This document shows, piece by piece, positions 52,898-61,875 of a DNA stretch of 64,000 nucleotides. The position numbers and the translations under genes are program-made. The notes under the pieces are model-generated. The model had not been told where the DNA came from and ran no database searches. It saw only the letters and a list, made by a program, of their open reading frames with translations. The stretch lies in the NCBI GenBank assembly GCA_963972525.1, contig CAXAUZ010000011.1, positions 62,001-126,000 on the forward strand. The letters run 5' to 3'. This DNA comes from Salinilacustrithrix sp003476595 (lineage in GTDB: Bacteria > Actinomycetota > Acidimicrobiia > Acidimicrobiales > Salinilacustritrichaceae). The stretch's first letter is position 1. Every line of letters begins with the position of its first letter.

Positions 52898-54832
52898 TCA
52901 GGACGTCGCGTTGGCGTAGTACTCGGCCGAGGCCGCCAGCCACGCGGCGAGGGAGACGTCACCCAGCGTCAGCAGCTGGCGGATCCAGTAGCTGCGCCCC
53001 TCCGGATCGGCGCTGCGGCCGAGGATCTGGGTGAACAGCGTGTCGACGCGGTCGGCCCGGGACTCGATGGAGGCGTAGAAGTCGGCCGCGACCTGCTGGC
53101 GGTTGATCCGCCGGGCATCGAGCTGCGTGGCCCAGTGGTCACGACCCTCGGCGTCGGCGGGTCGTTCGAGCAGGTCGAGGTACAGGGCCTCGACGTAGCT
53201 GCGGTTCGTGCCGCCGTTGGCCCCGAAGTACTCCTGGCTGCCGTAGAACTGGGCGGCGATGTCCTCGATGCGCAGCCCGCGCTCGACCTGGCTGAGCCAG
53301 TAGGCCCGGCCCTCGTCGTCGCCGGTGCGGCCGAGGATCTTCTGGTACAGCTCGGCGATCTGGACCCCGGCCCACTCGTCGCTGACCGAGAGCGCCTCGG
53401 TGAGGCCGATGCGGTTGCCGTCCCGCACGGGGCGGCACCACTGCTCGGTCTCGGCACCGGTGGCGCTGCGGCCGAGGAACAGCTCGTGGACCTCGTCGAC
53501 GTACGCGGCCTCGGCCACGCAGGCCAGGTCGAACCAGTCCGAGAACAGGCCGGCGGAGACGACGCGCCCGGTGGCCTCGGTGCAGGTCCCCCGGTTCAGC
53601 GTGCTGCGGACGTCGTTGCCCGTCACGGTGGCGGTGGTGCCGTTGCCGAAGCTGAGCACGACCTGCTCGACCCGTCCGCCCCAGGTGCCGAGCCCGTTCC
53701 GCTCGGTCACCCGGAACCCGGTGAGGGAGCCGCCGTTGCCGTACTTGGCCTCGAGGAGCGAGGTGGGGACGGTGCACTTCCAGGTGTGGCGGGGGCTGAT
53801 CGAGTCGCCGAGGTCCTCGACGGCGGCGAAGGTGCCGCCGGCGGTCCAGCCGCCCGTGCTGGAGGAGAACTCGGTCCGGGCGATCCGACCGGAGCTGAGG
53901 CGGACGATGTCGCGGGTGTTGGCGATGGCCTGGTCGGTGCGGGTCGCCGTCGTGGGCACCGGGGCGCCGTTCGACAGCTTGAAGTGGCCGACGTAGACCT
54001 GGCACCAGATCGTGTCGCAGGTGTCGGCGCCGGCCCAGCGGCTGTCGCCGGCGAGGGCGTAGGAGCGGGCCGCCACCGACTGCGCCTCGAGGGCCGGGAG
54101 CGACCACGACGCCGGGGACTCGTTGGGCACGACCGAGCGGAGCTGCTGCTCGATGGTCGTGATGTTGACCGTCTGCTGGGTGGCGCCGGCCACGATGTGG
54201 GTGCGCAGGGTGCCCGGGTACCAGATGGAGGTGCCGGCGGGGCCGTTGTCGCCGTACTGGGTGCAGAGCCGCAGCATGTCGGCGGCCTGGCCCGAGTAGC
54301 TGGCGGTGGGGCGGACGTCGATCTGGGTGCTCTCGACGTTGGCGACGAAGGTGTAGTCCGACGACGTGCACGTGGTCGTGGACGCGGCGTACACGTCGAA
54401 GCTGGAGCCGTCCTTGCGGGTGATGTGGACGGCCTTGGTGCCCGACGGCAGCTCCACGGAGCCGAGGCCGGAGACGGCGAGGGTGCCGTTGGTGACGGTG
54501 GTGCGGAAGTCGCGCCCCTCGGAGCCGCGGAGGCGGATCCGGACGGCGTCGGGGTCGATCGGTCGGCTGCTGGCGTCCTGCCAGCGGCCCCGGGTGGTGC
54601 CGCCGTAGTAGTGGTCGAGGATCTGCGCGCTGGTCCAGCCGTACTCGGTGGCGTAGCCCTGGGCACCCCACTGGCTCATGCCGCGGCCGTGGCCCCACCC
54701 CCGCCCGTCGAAGACGAGCTGGTCGGGCAGGTCGGCCGCCGCCGGCTGGGCGACGAGCGGCAGCACGGCCAGGCCGAGGACGACGGCGAGGGCCGCGGTC
54801 ACGGTTCGCCGGAGGGTGCGGGGGGTGCTCAT
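52898..54832 (-). CDS. Secreted SpoIID/LytB-like protein with DUF4214 modules
   Basis: A 644-residue exported protein with a signal peptide ending near PAAADLPD (about residue 34). The SpoIID/LytB region covers about 40-400 with GRGWGHGRGMSQWGAQGYA, VVPNESPASWSLPALEAQSV and GWTAGGTFAAVED; SpoIID is a lytic transglycosylase in sporulating firmicutes and its relatives act on peptidoglycan. Residues 440-644 contain three or so DUF4214 modules (LFLGRSATGAETEQW, ILGRTGDDEGRAYW, LLERPADAEGRDHW, ILGRSADPEGRSYW). ATG 54832 overlaps the upstream amidase stop (ATGA). Confidence 0.9.
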   Translation of the reverse strand: MSTPRTLRRTVTAALAVVLGLAVLPLVAQPAAADLPDQLVFDGRGWGHGRGMSQWGAQGYATEYGWTSAQILDHYYGGTTRGRWQDASSRPIDPDAVRIRLRGSEGRDFRTTVTNGTLAVSGLGSVELPSGTKAVHITRKDGSSFDVYAASTTTCTSSDYTFVANVESTQIDVRPTASYSGQAADMLRLCTQYGDNGPAGTSIWYPGTLRTHIVAGATQQTVNITTIEQQLRSVVPNESPASWSLPALEAQSVAARSYALAGDSRWAGADTCDTIWCQVYVGHFKLSNGAPVPTTATRTDQAIANTRDIVRLSSGRIARTEFSSSTGGWTAGGTFAAVEDLGDSISPRHTWKCTVPTSLLEAKYGNGGSLTGFRVTERNGLGTWGGRVEQVVLSFGNGTTATVTGNDVRSTLNRGTCTEATGRVVSAGLFSDWFDLACVAEAAYVDEVHELFLGRSATGAETEQWCRPVRDGNRIGLTEALSVSDEWAGVQIAELYQKILGRTGDDEGRAYWLSQVERGLRIEDIAAQFYGSQEYFGANGGTNRSYVEALYLDLLERPADAEGRDHWATQLDARRINRQQVAADFYASIESRADRVDTLFTQILGRSADPEGRSYWIRQLLTLGDVSLAAWLAASAEYYANATS

Positions 54833-56643
54833 GAGGTGGTGGCTCGCTCGTAGAACTCGTCGGAGAGGGACAGCTCGATCGCCATGCGCACGTCATCGGT
54901 GCTCAGCAGCTGCTGGGCCCAGTGTTGCTGAGCCTGGCCGCTCGGTCGGCGACCCAGGACGTCCTCGTAGACCCGGGCGGCCCGGTCGAGGCGGGACTCG
55001 AGGGAGAGGTAGAAGCCCGAGGCCACGTCCGGCGGCAGGGCGCGGCGGTTCTGCAGCATGCCGACCCAGTAGTCGAGGCCCTTCTGGTCTGCCTCCCGGA
55101 AGAGGAGGTTCTCGTACAGGGACCGGACGAAGGGCTCGGCACCGCCCTTGCGGTCGAAGTACTCCTTGCTGCCGTAGAAGCTGATGCCGACCGTCTCGAT
55201 CCGCACGCCCGAGGCCAGCACCCCGAGCCAGTAGTCCTTGCCCTCCTGCTCGGCCGATCGGCCGAGCACCCGCTGGTAGAGGTCGTCGATGATGACCCCG
55301 CTGTAGGTCTCGGAGCGGGCCATCCCGGTCGCGGCGGCTCGCAGGCCGTCGTTGTCGGCCCGGCTCAGCCAGCGGCGGTACTGGTCGGGGCTGGGCAGCG
55401 CCCGCATGAAGGTCTCGTGGAGGGCCACGACGTGGGCGCCGATGCGGGACTGCGCCCGCAGGTACGGCAGCGTGTCGTAGGTGTTCTGGCCCGGGCACGC
55501 GGTGTCACGCAGGTCGCGGTGGCCGGAGACGACCGGGGTCGGGTGCTCGGCGCCGTTGGGGGTGCCGCGGAACGTGGAGCCGCTGCGGTTGGTGGCGGTG
55601 GTGGTGCCGGCCGGGTCGAGGCCGTGGAGGCCGAGCTTCCAGCCGACGAGCTGGCGGGTCGCAGCCGTCATCGCCCAGGGCGTGGCCTGCTTGTCGAAGT
55701 GGCCGATCTGGGCGACGGAGGTGGTGTCGCTGTTGAAGCCGTAGGTGTGACCGCCCTCGATGGCCTTGTCGATGCCACCCTGGCGACCTTCCCAGACGCC
55801 GCCGAAGCGGTCGACGAAGAAGGCGTAGGCGACGTCGCACCACCCGTTCGTGCGGACGTGGTACTTCCAGATGGCCCGCAGGATGTCGGGCACGTCGGAC
55901 GCCAGGTAGGGCTCGGTGCTCCCGGCGGTGTGGTGCACGACCATCGCCCGCAGCTCGGGCATGACCTTCGGGCCCGACGAGCAGTTCCAGCCCATCTCGC
56001 TGGTGGCCCAGGCGCTGCGGGGGCGGATGAAGGTGGACCCGGTCTGGGCCGCAGCGGAGGTGGTGGCGGCGCTGGCCCGGATGCCCTGGACGCCCTGGGT
56101 GCTCTCGGGGTCGTCCACGACGTGCAGCGTCACGACCCGCACCTCGTCGATGCTCCCCTCGAGCAGCGCGAGCTCGACCTGGCTGGCGCCCTCGCCGACC
56201 CAGATCGGGCCGATCCCGGGCCGGGCGTCGCGGGCGCCGTCGGGGGCCTCGTCGGCGCTGGCGGCGAGCTCGGTCCAGTCGGACCAGCCGGAGGCGTTCC
56301 GGCTGCGCACGGCGACGTGGGTGCCGTCGGGGACGTCTTCCAGGATCAGCATCTCCGGGGAGCTGGGCAGGGCCAGCGTGCCGGAGCGGAGCGCGACGTC
56401 GGCGTGGCCGTGCTCGGTCTCGTCACCCTCGGGCTCGATGCCCAGGTGCCGTCCGTCGTCGGTGAGCGGGAGCACCACGGCACCCTCGGCGAGGCGGTCG
56501 CCGTTGCGGTCGACCCGCGCCATGGCCGGGGCCGTGGCCTCGACCTCGTCGGCGGGTGCCACCTCGATCGCAGCGACCGGCGCTGCGACGAGCGGTGCGG
56601 TCAGGGTGGCCGTGAGCACGGCGATCCCCAGCTTGCGCAACAT
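54829..56643 (-). CDS. Secreted PGRP/amidase_2 peptidoglycan amidase with DUF4214 modules
   Basis: A 604-residue exported amidase; ATG 56643 is chosen because GAGG lies 7-8 nt upstream and MLRKLGIAVLTATL begins a signal peptide. After about 200 residues of unknown beta-rich sequence, an N-acetylmuramoyl-L-alanine amidase domain (about 210-400) has the zinc ligands in MVVHHTAG and SGHRDLRDTACPG, with the GGVWEGRQGG element typical of PGRPs. From about 455, DUF4214 modules follow (VLGRSAEQEGKDYW, LLFREADQKGLDYW). Coupled with the SpoIID-like gene, it suggests joint action on the cell wall. Confidence 0.92.
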   Translation of the reverse strand: MLRKLGIAVLTATLTAPLVAAPVAAIEVAPADEVEATAPAMARVDRNGDRLAEGAVVLPLTDDGRHLGIEPEGDETEHGHADVALRSGTLALPSSPEMLILEDVPDGTHVAVRSRNASGWSDWTELAASADEAPDGARDARPGIGPIWVGEGASQVELALLEGSIDEVRVVTLHVVDDPESTQGVQGIRASAATTSAAAQTGSTFIRPRSAWATSEMGWNCSSGPKVMPELRAMVVHHTAGSTEPYLASDVPDILRAIWKYHVRTNGWCDVAYAFFVDRFGGVWEGRQGGIDKAIEGGHTYGFNSDTTSVAQIGHFDKQATPWAMTAATRQLVGWKLGLHGLDPAGTTTATNRSGSTFRGTPNGAEHPTPVVSGHRDLRDTACPGQNTYDTLPYLRAQSRIGAHVVALHETFMRALPSPDQYRRWLSRADNDGLRAAATGMARSETYSGVIIDDLYQRVLGRSAEQEGKDYWLGVLASGVRIETVGISFYGSKEYFDRKGGAEPFVRSLYENLLFREADQKGLDYWVGMLQNRRALPPDVASGFYLSLESRLDRAARVYEDVLGRRPSGQAQQHWAQQLLSTDDVRMAIELSLSDEFYERATTS

Positions 56644-56714
56644 CCAATACCTCGTGACCATCGCGGGACGCGCCGCAGCACGCAACCCTGCCGTACCCCG
56701 TCCGCGAGGTCAGG

Positions 56715-57731
56715 CTAACCGTCGGCGGGGTCCGGGTGGGCGCGGAGCTCGAGGTTCCCGCCCGGTTCGTAGTGGGAGGGCGCCACGCCGAGCTCGAGCT
56801 CGATGCGCCGGACCCGCTCCAGCGTGCGCTGGGACACGGCCCGGTGGGCAGCGACGAGGTCGGCCAGCACGCCGAGCACGAACACCTGCACCGACGCCAT
56901 GAACAGGACGCCGCCGAGGATGATCGACTGCAGGTGCCCGCCCCGGTCCCCGTTGGCGATCCAGTCCCACAGGAACGGGCTCCAGGCGCCGATCGCTGCG
57001 ACGAGGAGCACCGCGGCCAGCGCGGTGAAGACGAACAGCGGCTCCCAGCTCGTGTAGATGCGGAAGATCGCCAGCATGTTGCGCCGGATGTAGGTCCACA
57101 TCGAACCGAACAGGCGGGACTCGCGGGTCTTGTCGTTGGTCCCCACCGGCACGTGGGTGACGGCGGTGAGCGACTTGCCGGCCTGGATGAGGGATTCGAG
57201 GGTGTAGGTGAACTTGGACACCACCACCAGGCCGAGGGCGGCTTCCCGGTTGTAGGCCCGGAAGCCCGACGTGGCGTCGGGGACGTCGGTGCCCGAGGCG
57301 CGGCGGACCACCCACGACCCGGCCCGCTGGAGCCGCTTCTTGGTGGGGGAGAAGTGGTCGATGGTCATGACCTGGCGGTCGCCGATGACCATGTCGGCCC
57401 GGCCCTCGAGGATCGGCGCGACGAGCGCGGGGATGTCCTTGGCCGAGTACTGGTTGTCGGCGTCGGTGTTCACCACCACGTCCGCCCCCAGCTTCAGGCA
57501 GGCGTCGAGCCCGGCCTGGAACGCGTGGGCCAGGCCCTTGTTGTTGGTGAGGCGGACGACGTGGTGCACGCCGAGCTCGCGCGCCACCTCGACGGTGCGG
57601 TCGGTGGAGCCGTCGTCGATGACGAGGAACTCGACCGTCTCGAAGCCCTCGACCTCGCGCGGGAGATCGGCGATCGTGCCGGGGAGCTGGTCCTCCTCGT
57701 CGAGGCACGGGATCTGCACGATCAGCTTCAC
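56715..57731 (-). CDS. GT2 family glycosyltransferase with C-terminal TM segments
   Basis: A 338-residue enzyme, GTG 57731. GT-A fold: QIPCLDEEDQLPGTI, VIDDGSTDRTVEVA, DADNQYSAKDI (DxD metal site), DATSGFRAYNREAA and an acceptor Trp/Arg region RIYTSWEPL. Two TM helices (about 240-290) place it at the membrane. This layout resembles polyprenyl-phosphate sugar transferases of the DPM1/ArnC type, so it may make a lipid-linked sugar donor or prime a glycan. The gap to the GT4 gene upstream is 26 nt. Confidence 0.9.
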   Translation of the reverse strand: MKLIVQIPCLDEEDQLPGTIADLPREVEGFETVEFLVIDDGSTDRTVEVARELGVHHVVRLTNNKGLAHAFQAGLDACLKLGADVVVNTDADNQYSAKDIPALVAPILEGRADMVIGDRQVMTIDHFSPTKKRLQRAGSWVVRRASGTDVPDATSGFRAYNREAALGLVVVSKFTYTLESLIQAGKSLTAVTHVPVGTNDKTRESRLFGSMWTYIRRNMLAIFRIYTSWEPLFVFTALAAVLLVAAIGAWSPFLWDWIANGDRGGHLQSIILGGVLFMASVQVFVLGVLADLVAAHRAVSQRTLERVRRIELELGVAPSHYEPGGNLELRAHPDPADG

Positions 57732-57757
57732 GGGGCCGAACGGTACTGAACCGGGCC

Positions 57758-58963
57758 TCAGTCGATGGCAGCCCGCACCGCGTCGAGGAGCGGCGCGAGG
57801 TCGTCCTCGGCGGCCAGCGCGTGCGCCCGCTCGAGGGCGGCCGACGCCATCTCGTGGGCCCGACCGGGGTCGTCGCGGAGCTCCGCCACGGCGGCGGCGA
57901 CGGCGGCGGGGTGGGGCTCGACCACCAGCGCAGCGCCGGTGCCGGCCGCCAGCTCGACCAGGCCACCGCCGTCGTCGCAGACGATGACCGGTCGACCGTG
58001 GGCGAAGGCCTCGAGCACGGTGAGGCCGTAGTCCTCCCGCAGCGCGGGGGCGATCACGACACCGGCGCGCCGATAGGCATCGTCCCGGGTGGCGTCGTCG
58101 ACCTCGCCGTGGAGCCGGACGCGCCCGCCGAGGTGCTCGCTCGACCCGTCCATGGCCGGACGCTCGTCCGGGGCGAGCAGCCACGTGCCCCGGTTCCGCC
58201 AGGTCGCCTCGGGCGGGGCCTGGGCGGCGGCACCCGGGTCGTCCGTCCAGCGCTCGAGCAGGTGGCGCACCCAGGCCAGCCGGCTGCCGCCGCCGACGAG
58301 CTCCCAGGTCCCCTCGCTGCCTGCCGCGGCCTGGGCGACGAGCTCGGTCCGCTTCGGCCACTCGTGGCGGCTCACGCACACGGCCGGCCCGGCCGGGTCG
58401 TAGGCGCCGAGGTCCGCGGCGGGCGTGGTCTCGGCGGACGCGCGGAACGGCGTGGTGCCCTCCAGCCCCCACCACTCCCGGAGCCGGTCGGCGACCTCGT
58501 CGGAGCCGGTGAGCCACGTGTGGACACCGCTGATCCGACCCCGGTCCAGCGCCCGAACCTGCTCGACCGCGGCGGCGTGCACGGCGGGGCGCACGTAGCC
58601 GGCGGCGGTGAACTCGTCGGCGAGGTCGTAGAAGACGCGGGCCTGGTGGTAGGTGAGCGCGACGACCCGGGGGTGGCGGACCAGGTAGCTGGGCGGCTGG
58701 GAGGTGACGACCACGTCGAAGTCCGACAGGTCGAGGCGGTCGAGCCGCTCGGTGGCGGCCAGGTAGAGGAAGTACTCGTCGTGCCAGTCCCGGGTCCCGT
58801 CGTCGATGCGCACGCCGTGGAGGCGGTCGGCCCGGGTGCGGGCGTCGAAGCCCACGAGCGACACGTCGACGCCCCGCTGGTCGAGCCGGGTGCGGCACCG
58901 CTCGGCGAGCCGCTCGAACCCGCCCACGCCGCCGTGGTCGGGCTTCAAGAACGCGACCTTCAC
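57758..58963 (-). CDS. GT4 glycosyltransferase
   Basis: A 401-residue GT-B enzyme starting MKVAFLKPDHGGVGGFERLAE. Donor-side motifs are CVSRHEWPKRTELV, APALREDYGLTVLEAFAHG and PVIVCDDGGGLVEL. No membrane segment. It sits between the coiled-coil gene and the GT2 gene on the minus strand and probably belongs to the same polysaccharide pathway. Confidence 0.9.
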   Translation of the reverse strand: MKVAFLKPDHGGVGGFERLAERCRTRLDQRGVDVSLVGFDARTRADRLHGVRIDDGTRDWHDEYFLYLAATERLDRLDLSDFDVVVTSQPPSYLVRHPRVVALTYHQARVFYDLADEFTAAGYVRPAVHAAAVEQVRALDRGRISGVHTWLTGSDEVADRLREWWGLEGTTPFRASAETTPAADLGAYDPAGPAVCVSRHEWPKRTELVAQAAAGSEGTWELVGGGSRLAWVRHLLERWTDDPGAAAQAPPEATWRNRGTWLLAPDERPAMDGSSEHLGGRVRLHGEVDDATRDDAYRRAGVVIAPALREDYGLTVLEAFAHGRPVIVCDDGGGLVELAAGTGAALVVEPHPAAVAAAVAELRDDPGRAHEMASAALERAHALAAEDDLAPLLDAVRAAID

Positions 58964-58988
58964 GGCTCGGACGATCCGTGCGGATGGC

Positions 58989-59411
58989 TCACGTCGTCCC
59001 TCGGTTCGGTCTGGCGGCTTCGCCGCCGTCGGGCACGTGCCGCTGGGTCGCCTCGCCTGTCGGCTCGGCTCCCAACCGGGCCCGGAGCTCGTCGACCTCG
59101 GCTTCGAGCCGGCGGATGCGCTCGTCCTGCCAGCGGAAGCGGTGGTCGAGCTGGTGGAGGGCGTCGACCACGGCCTCGTTGTAGCTGCGCTGCTCGTCCA
59201 GCAGGGGCGCGTTGGCGCGCTCGGCCAGCTGGCCGACTCGGGTGCGGGGGCGCACGCCGGCGTGGGCCGTGGCCGTGCCGAGGTCCTCGCCGAAGCGCTC
59301 CACGACCTGGAGCGGATGCGCGAGGCCGTCGAGCTGGGCGCCCCGGGCCCGGCGGCCGACCTCGGTGACCACCCGGACCACCCGCTGCTCCACCTCGTCG
59401 CGCTCCGGCAC
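58989..59411 (-). CDS. Small coiled-coil protein of the polysaccharide locus
   Basis: A 140-residue soluble protein. Residues 70-118 (LLDEQRSYNEAVVDALHQLD and ERIRRLEAEVDELRARLG) form a clear coiled coil; the N-terminal part has VEQRVVRVVTEVGRRARGAQ and a HPLQVVERFGEDLG element. No enzymatic motif. Coiled coils also occur in the methyltransferase at 42375 and glycosyltransferase at 48106, so a scaffold or chain-length role is conceivable. It ends 25 nt before the GT4 gene. Confidence 0.65.
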   Translation of the reverse strand: MPERDEVEQRVVRVVTEVGRRARGAQLDGLAHPLQVVERFGEDLGTATAHAGVRPRTRVGQLAERANAPLLDEQRSYNEAVVDALHQLDHRFRWQDERIRRLEAEVDELRARLGAEPTGEATQRHVPDGGEAARPNRGTT

Positions 59412-59442
59412 GGGCGGCAGGGTACCTGCCTAGGTTGTGGCG

Positions 59443-61623
59443 ATGGACGTGACGGGACGCAGACCGAACGTGCTCGTGGTGCTGTTCGACGACGTCGGGT
59501 TCTCCGACCTCGGCTGCTACGGCTCCGAGATCGCCACGCCCACGATCGACCGGTTGGCCTCGGCTGGCCTGCGGTACTCGGGCTTCCACACCACGGCCAT
59601 GTGCTCTACGACCCGCGCAGCCCTGCTCACCGGCCGCAACCACCACAACGTCGGCGTCGGCTGCCTGGCCAACTTCGACTCGGGCCTCCCCGGCTACCGG
59701 GGCAAGATCAGCCGGGAGGCGGGCACGCTCGCCGAGCTGCTCGACCCGCACGGCTACCGCTGCTACCTGACCGGCAAGTGGCACGTGACCCCGCTGACCG
59801 AGACCGGCCCGACCGGTCCCTACGACGGCTGGCCGCTGCAGCGCGGCTTCCACCGCTTCTACGGGTTCCTCGACGCGGAGACCGACCAGTACGCGCCAGA
59901 GCTCGTCCACGACAACCACCACGTCGACCCGCCGGCCACCTTCGAGCAGGGCTATCACCTCTCGGCCGACCTCGCCGACAAGACCGTGGAGTTCCTCCGC
60001 GACCACCGCTTCGGCGTGCCCGACGAACCGTGGCTGGCCTGGCTCGCCTTCGGCGCGTGCCACGCCCCCCACCAGGCCCCACGCCAGCTGATCGACCACT
60101 ACGAGGGCGTGTTCGCCAAGGGCTGGGACATCACCCGCCAGGAGCGCCTCGACCGCCAGATCGCCCTGGGCCTCGTGCCCGCCGGCACCGAGCTGCCACC
60201 GCGCAACGACTGGGTGCAGGGGTGGGACGACCACAGCCCCGACGAGCGCCGCGTGTTCACCCGGTTGCAGGCCGCCTATGCCGCCATGCTCGACCACGCC
60301 GACCAGCAGCTGGCCAAGGTCGTGGCGTTCCTGGAGGAGACCGACCAGCTCGACGACACCCTCGTGCTCGTGCTGTCGGACAACGGCGCGTCCCAGGAGG
60401 GCGGCCCGTCGGGCTTCGTCAACGCCATGGGACCCTTCAACGCCCAGCCTGAGCCGATCGAGGCCAAGCTGGCCACCCTCGACGCGGTCGGCGGGCCCGG
60501 GACCCACGCCAACTTCCCGTGGGGCTGGGCGATGGCGGCGAACACGCCGCTGAAGCGCTACAAGCAGAACACCCACGGCGGGGGCATCCGCGACCCCCTC
60601 GTCGTGTCGTGGCCGTCCGGCATCGGGGCGCGGGGCGAGGTCCGCCACCAGTTCTGCCACGTCGTGGACGTCGTGCCCACGATCCTCGACGTGCTCGGTG
60701 CCGAGCCGCCGGCCGAGATCGGCGGCGTGCCCCAGCTGCCGATGGACGGGGTGACGCTGCGCTCGACGTTCGACGACCCCGACGCGCCCGCGCCCAAGGG
60801 GGTGCAGTACTTCGAGATGTTCGGCCACCGGGGCATCTGGGCCGACGGGTGGAAGGCGGTGGCGTACCACCCGCCGGGCACCCCGTTCGAGGAGGACACC
60901 TGGGAGCTGTACGACCTCGAGCACGACTTCGCGGAGAACCACGACCTGGCCTCCGAGCAGGCGGGTCGGCTGGAGGCCCTCCAGGCCGAGTGGTGGCGCC
61001 AGGCCGAGGACAACAAGGTCCTGCCCCTCGACGACCGCTTCGCCGAGCGCTTCGCAGAGAACGCCGAGCGCCACCGCGCCGGGCGCACGCACTACGAGCT
61101 CTGGGCCGGGCTCGGCCACGTGCCCACCGATGCGGCACCGGACCTGCGCAGCCGCAGCTACACGATCACCGTCGAGATCCTCGAACCTGGCGACGGGGTG
61201 CTCGTCGCCCACGGCGACCAGACGTCGGGGTACTCGCTGCATGTCGCCGATGGCCACCTGGTGCACGACCTGTCCGTGGGCGGGCACCATCAGGTGGTGC
61301 GGTCCGACCGCCCGCTGCCGGACGGTCCGTGCACGGTCACGTTCCGCATGGAGCGGGGCGAGCCCGTGCGTGGTCGTGCCCCGGGGACCGGGACGCTGTC
61401 GATCGACGGTGCCGTCTGCGGGCGCTTCGAGACCGACCGGATCTTCGTGGTGACGATCTCCTGGAGCGGCCTCGACGTGGGCCGGGACCGGGCCTCACCG
61501 GTGGGGGACTACGAGTCGCCCAACGCCTTCACCGGACGCATCCGCCGGGTGGTGTTCGACCTCGATGACGACCAACGCCTCGACCACCAGGCGGTGGCCG
61601 AGGCGGAGTCGGCGAGGGAGTAG
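59443..61623 (+). CDS. Arylsulfatase-family sulfatase
   Basis: A 726-residue sulfatase; ATG 59443 is preferred over GTG 59437, which lies too near the weak AGG site. Metal ligands DDVGFSDLG, the formylglycine site CSTTRAALLTGRNHH, GKWH and LSDNGASQEGG are all in the expected order. Position +2 of the CxPxR formylglycine-generating motif is Thr instead of Pro. No signal peptide is seen, so it may be cytosolic. C-terminal residues 560-726 form an extra beta-rich domain common to actinobacterial arylsulfatases. Substrate unknown. Confidence 0.92.
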   Translation: MDVTGRRPNVLVVLFDDVGFSDLGCYGSEIATPTIDRLASAGLRYSGFHTTAMCSTTRAALLTGRNHHNVGVGCLANFDSGLPGYRGKISREAGTLAELLDPHGYRCYLTGKWHVTPLTETGPTGPYDGWPLQRGFHRFYGFLDAETDQYAPELVHDNHHVDPPATFEQGYHLSADLADKTVEFLRDHRFGVPDEPWLAWLAFGACHAPHQAPRQLIDHYEGVFAKGWDITRQERLDRQIALGLVPAGTELPPRNDWVQGWDDHSPDERRVFTRLQAAYAAMLDHADQQLAKVVAFLEETDQLDDTLVLVLSDNGASQEGGPSGFVNAMGPFNAQPEPIEAKLATLDAVGGPGTHANFPWGWAMAANTPLKRYKQNTHGGGIRDPLVVSWPSGIGARGEVRHQFCHVVDVVPTILDVLGAEPPAEIGGVPQLPMDGVTLRSTFDDPDAPAPKGVQYFEMFGHRGIWADGWKAVAYHPPGTPFEEDTWELYDLEHDFAENHDLASEQAGRLEALQAEWWRQAEDNKVLPLDDRFAERFAENAERHRAGRTHYELWAGLGHVPTDAAPDLRSRSYTITVEILEPGDGVLVAHGDQTSGYSLHVADGHLVHDLSVGGHHQVVRSDRPLPDGPCTVTFRMERGEPVRGRAPGTGTLSIDGAVCGRFETDRIFVVTISWSGLDVGRDRASPVGDYESPNAFTGRIRRVVFDLDDDQRLDHQAVAEAESARE

Positions 61624-61640
61624 GGGCTGCGACGGGCTGG

Positions 61641-61796
61641 TCAGAACCAGTGGTTGCGGCCGCCCACGGCCCGGCCGGTGGAACCCAGCAGGGCGAGGAC
61701 GGCGCCGATGATGGCGAGGATGACACCGAGGGTGACGAGGATGCCGATGTCGGCCAGGAGGCCGACGAGGAGCAGGATGAGTCCGAGTACGATCAT
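61641..61796 (-). CDS. Small hydrophobic membrane peptide (DUF6131-like)
   Basis: A 51-residue protein from ATG 61796. Two hydrophobic helices (MIVLGLILLLVGLLADIGIL and VTLGVILAIIGAVLALLG) end in STGRAVGGRNHWF. The pattern, with the conserved GRAVGGR-x-H-W end, matches small actinobacterial membrane peptides that I believe are grouped as DUF6131. Function unknown. It is convergent with the sulfatase gene (17 nt between stops). Confidence 0.75.
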   Translation of the reverse strand: MIVLGLILLLVGLLADIGILVTLGVILAIIGAVLALLGSTGRAVGGRNHWF

Positions 61797-61875
61797 GGCG
61801 CCTTCGGTACCCCCGGGCCGGATGTGTCAGACCAGCTGACGTGAGCGGGCTCGTCCGACCCGACGGACGGTCGGC

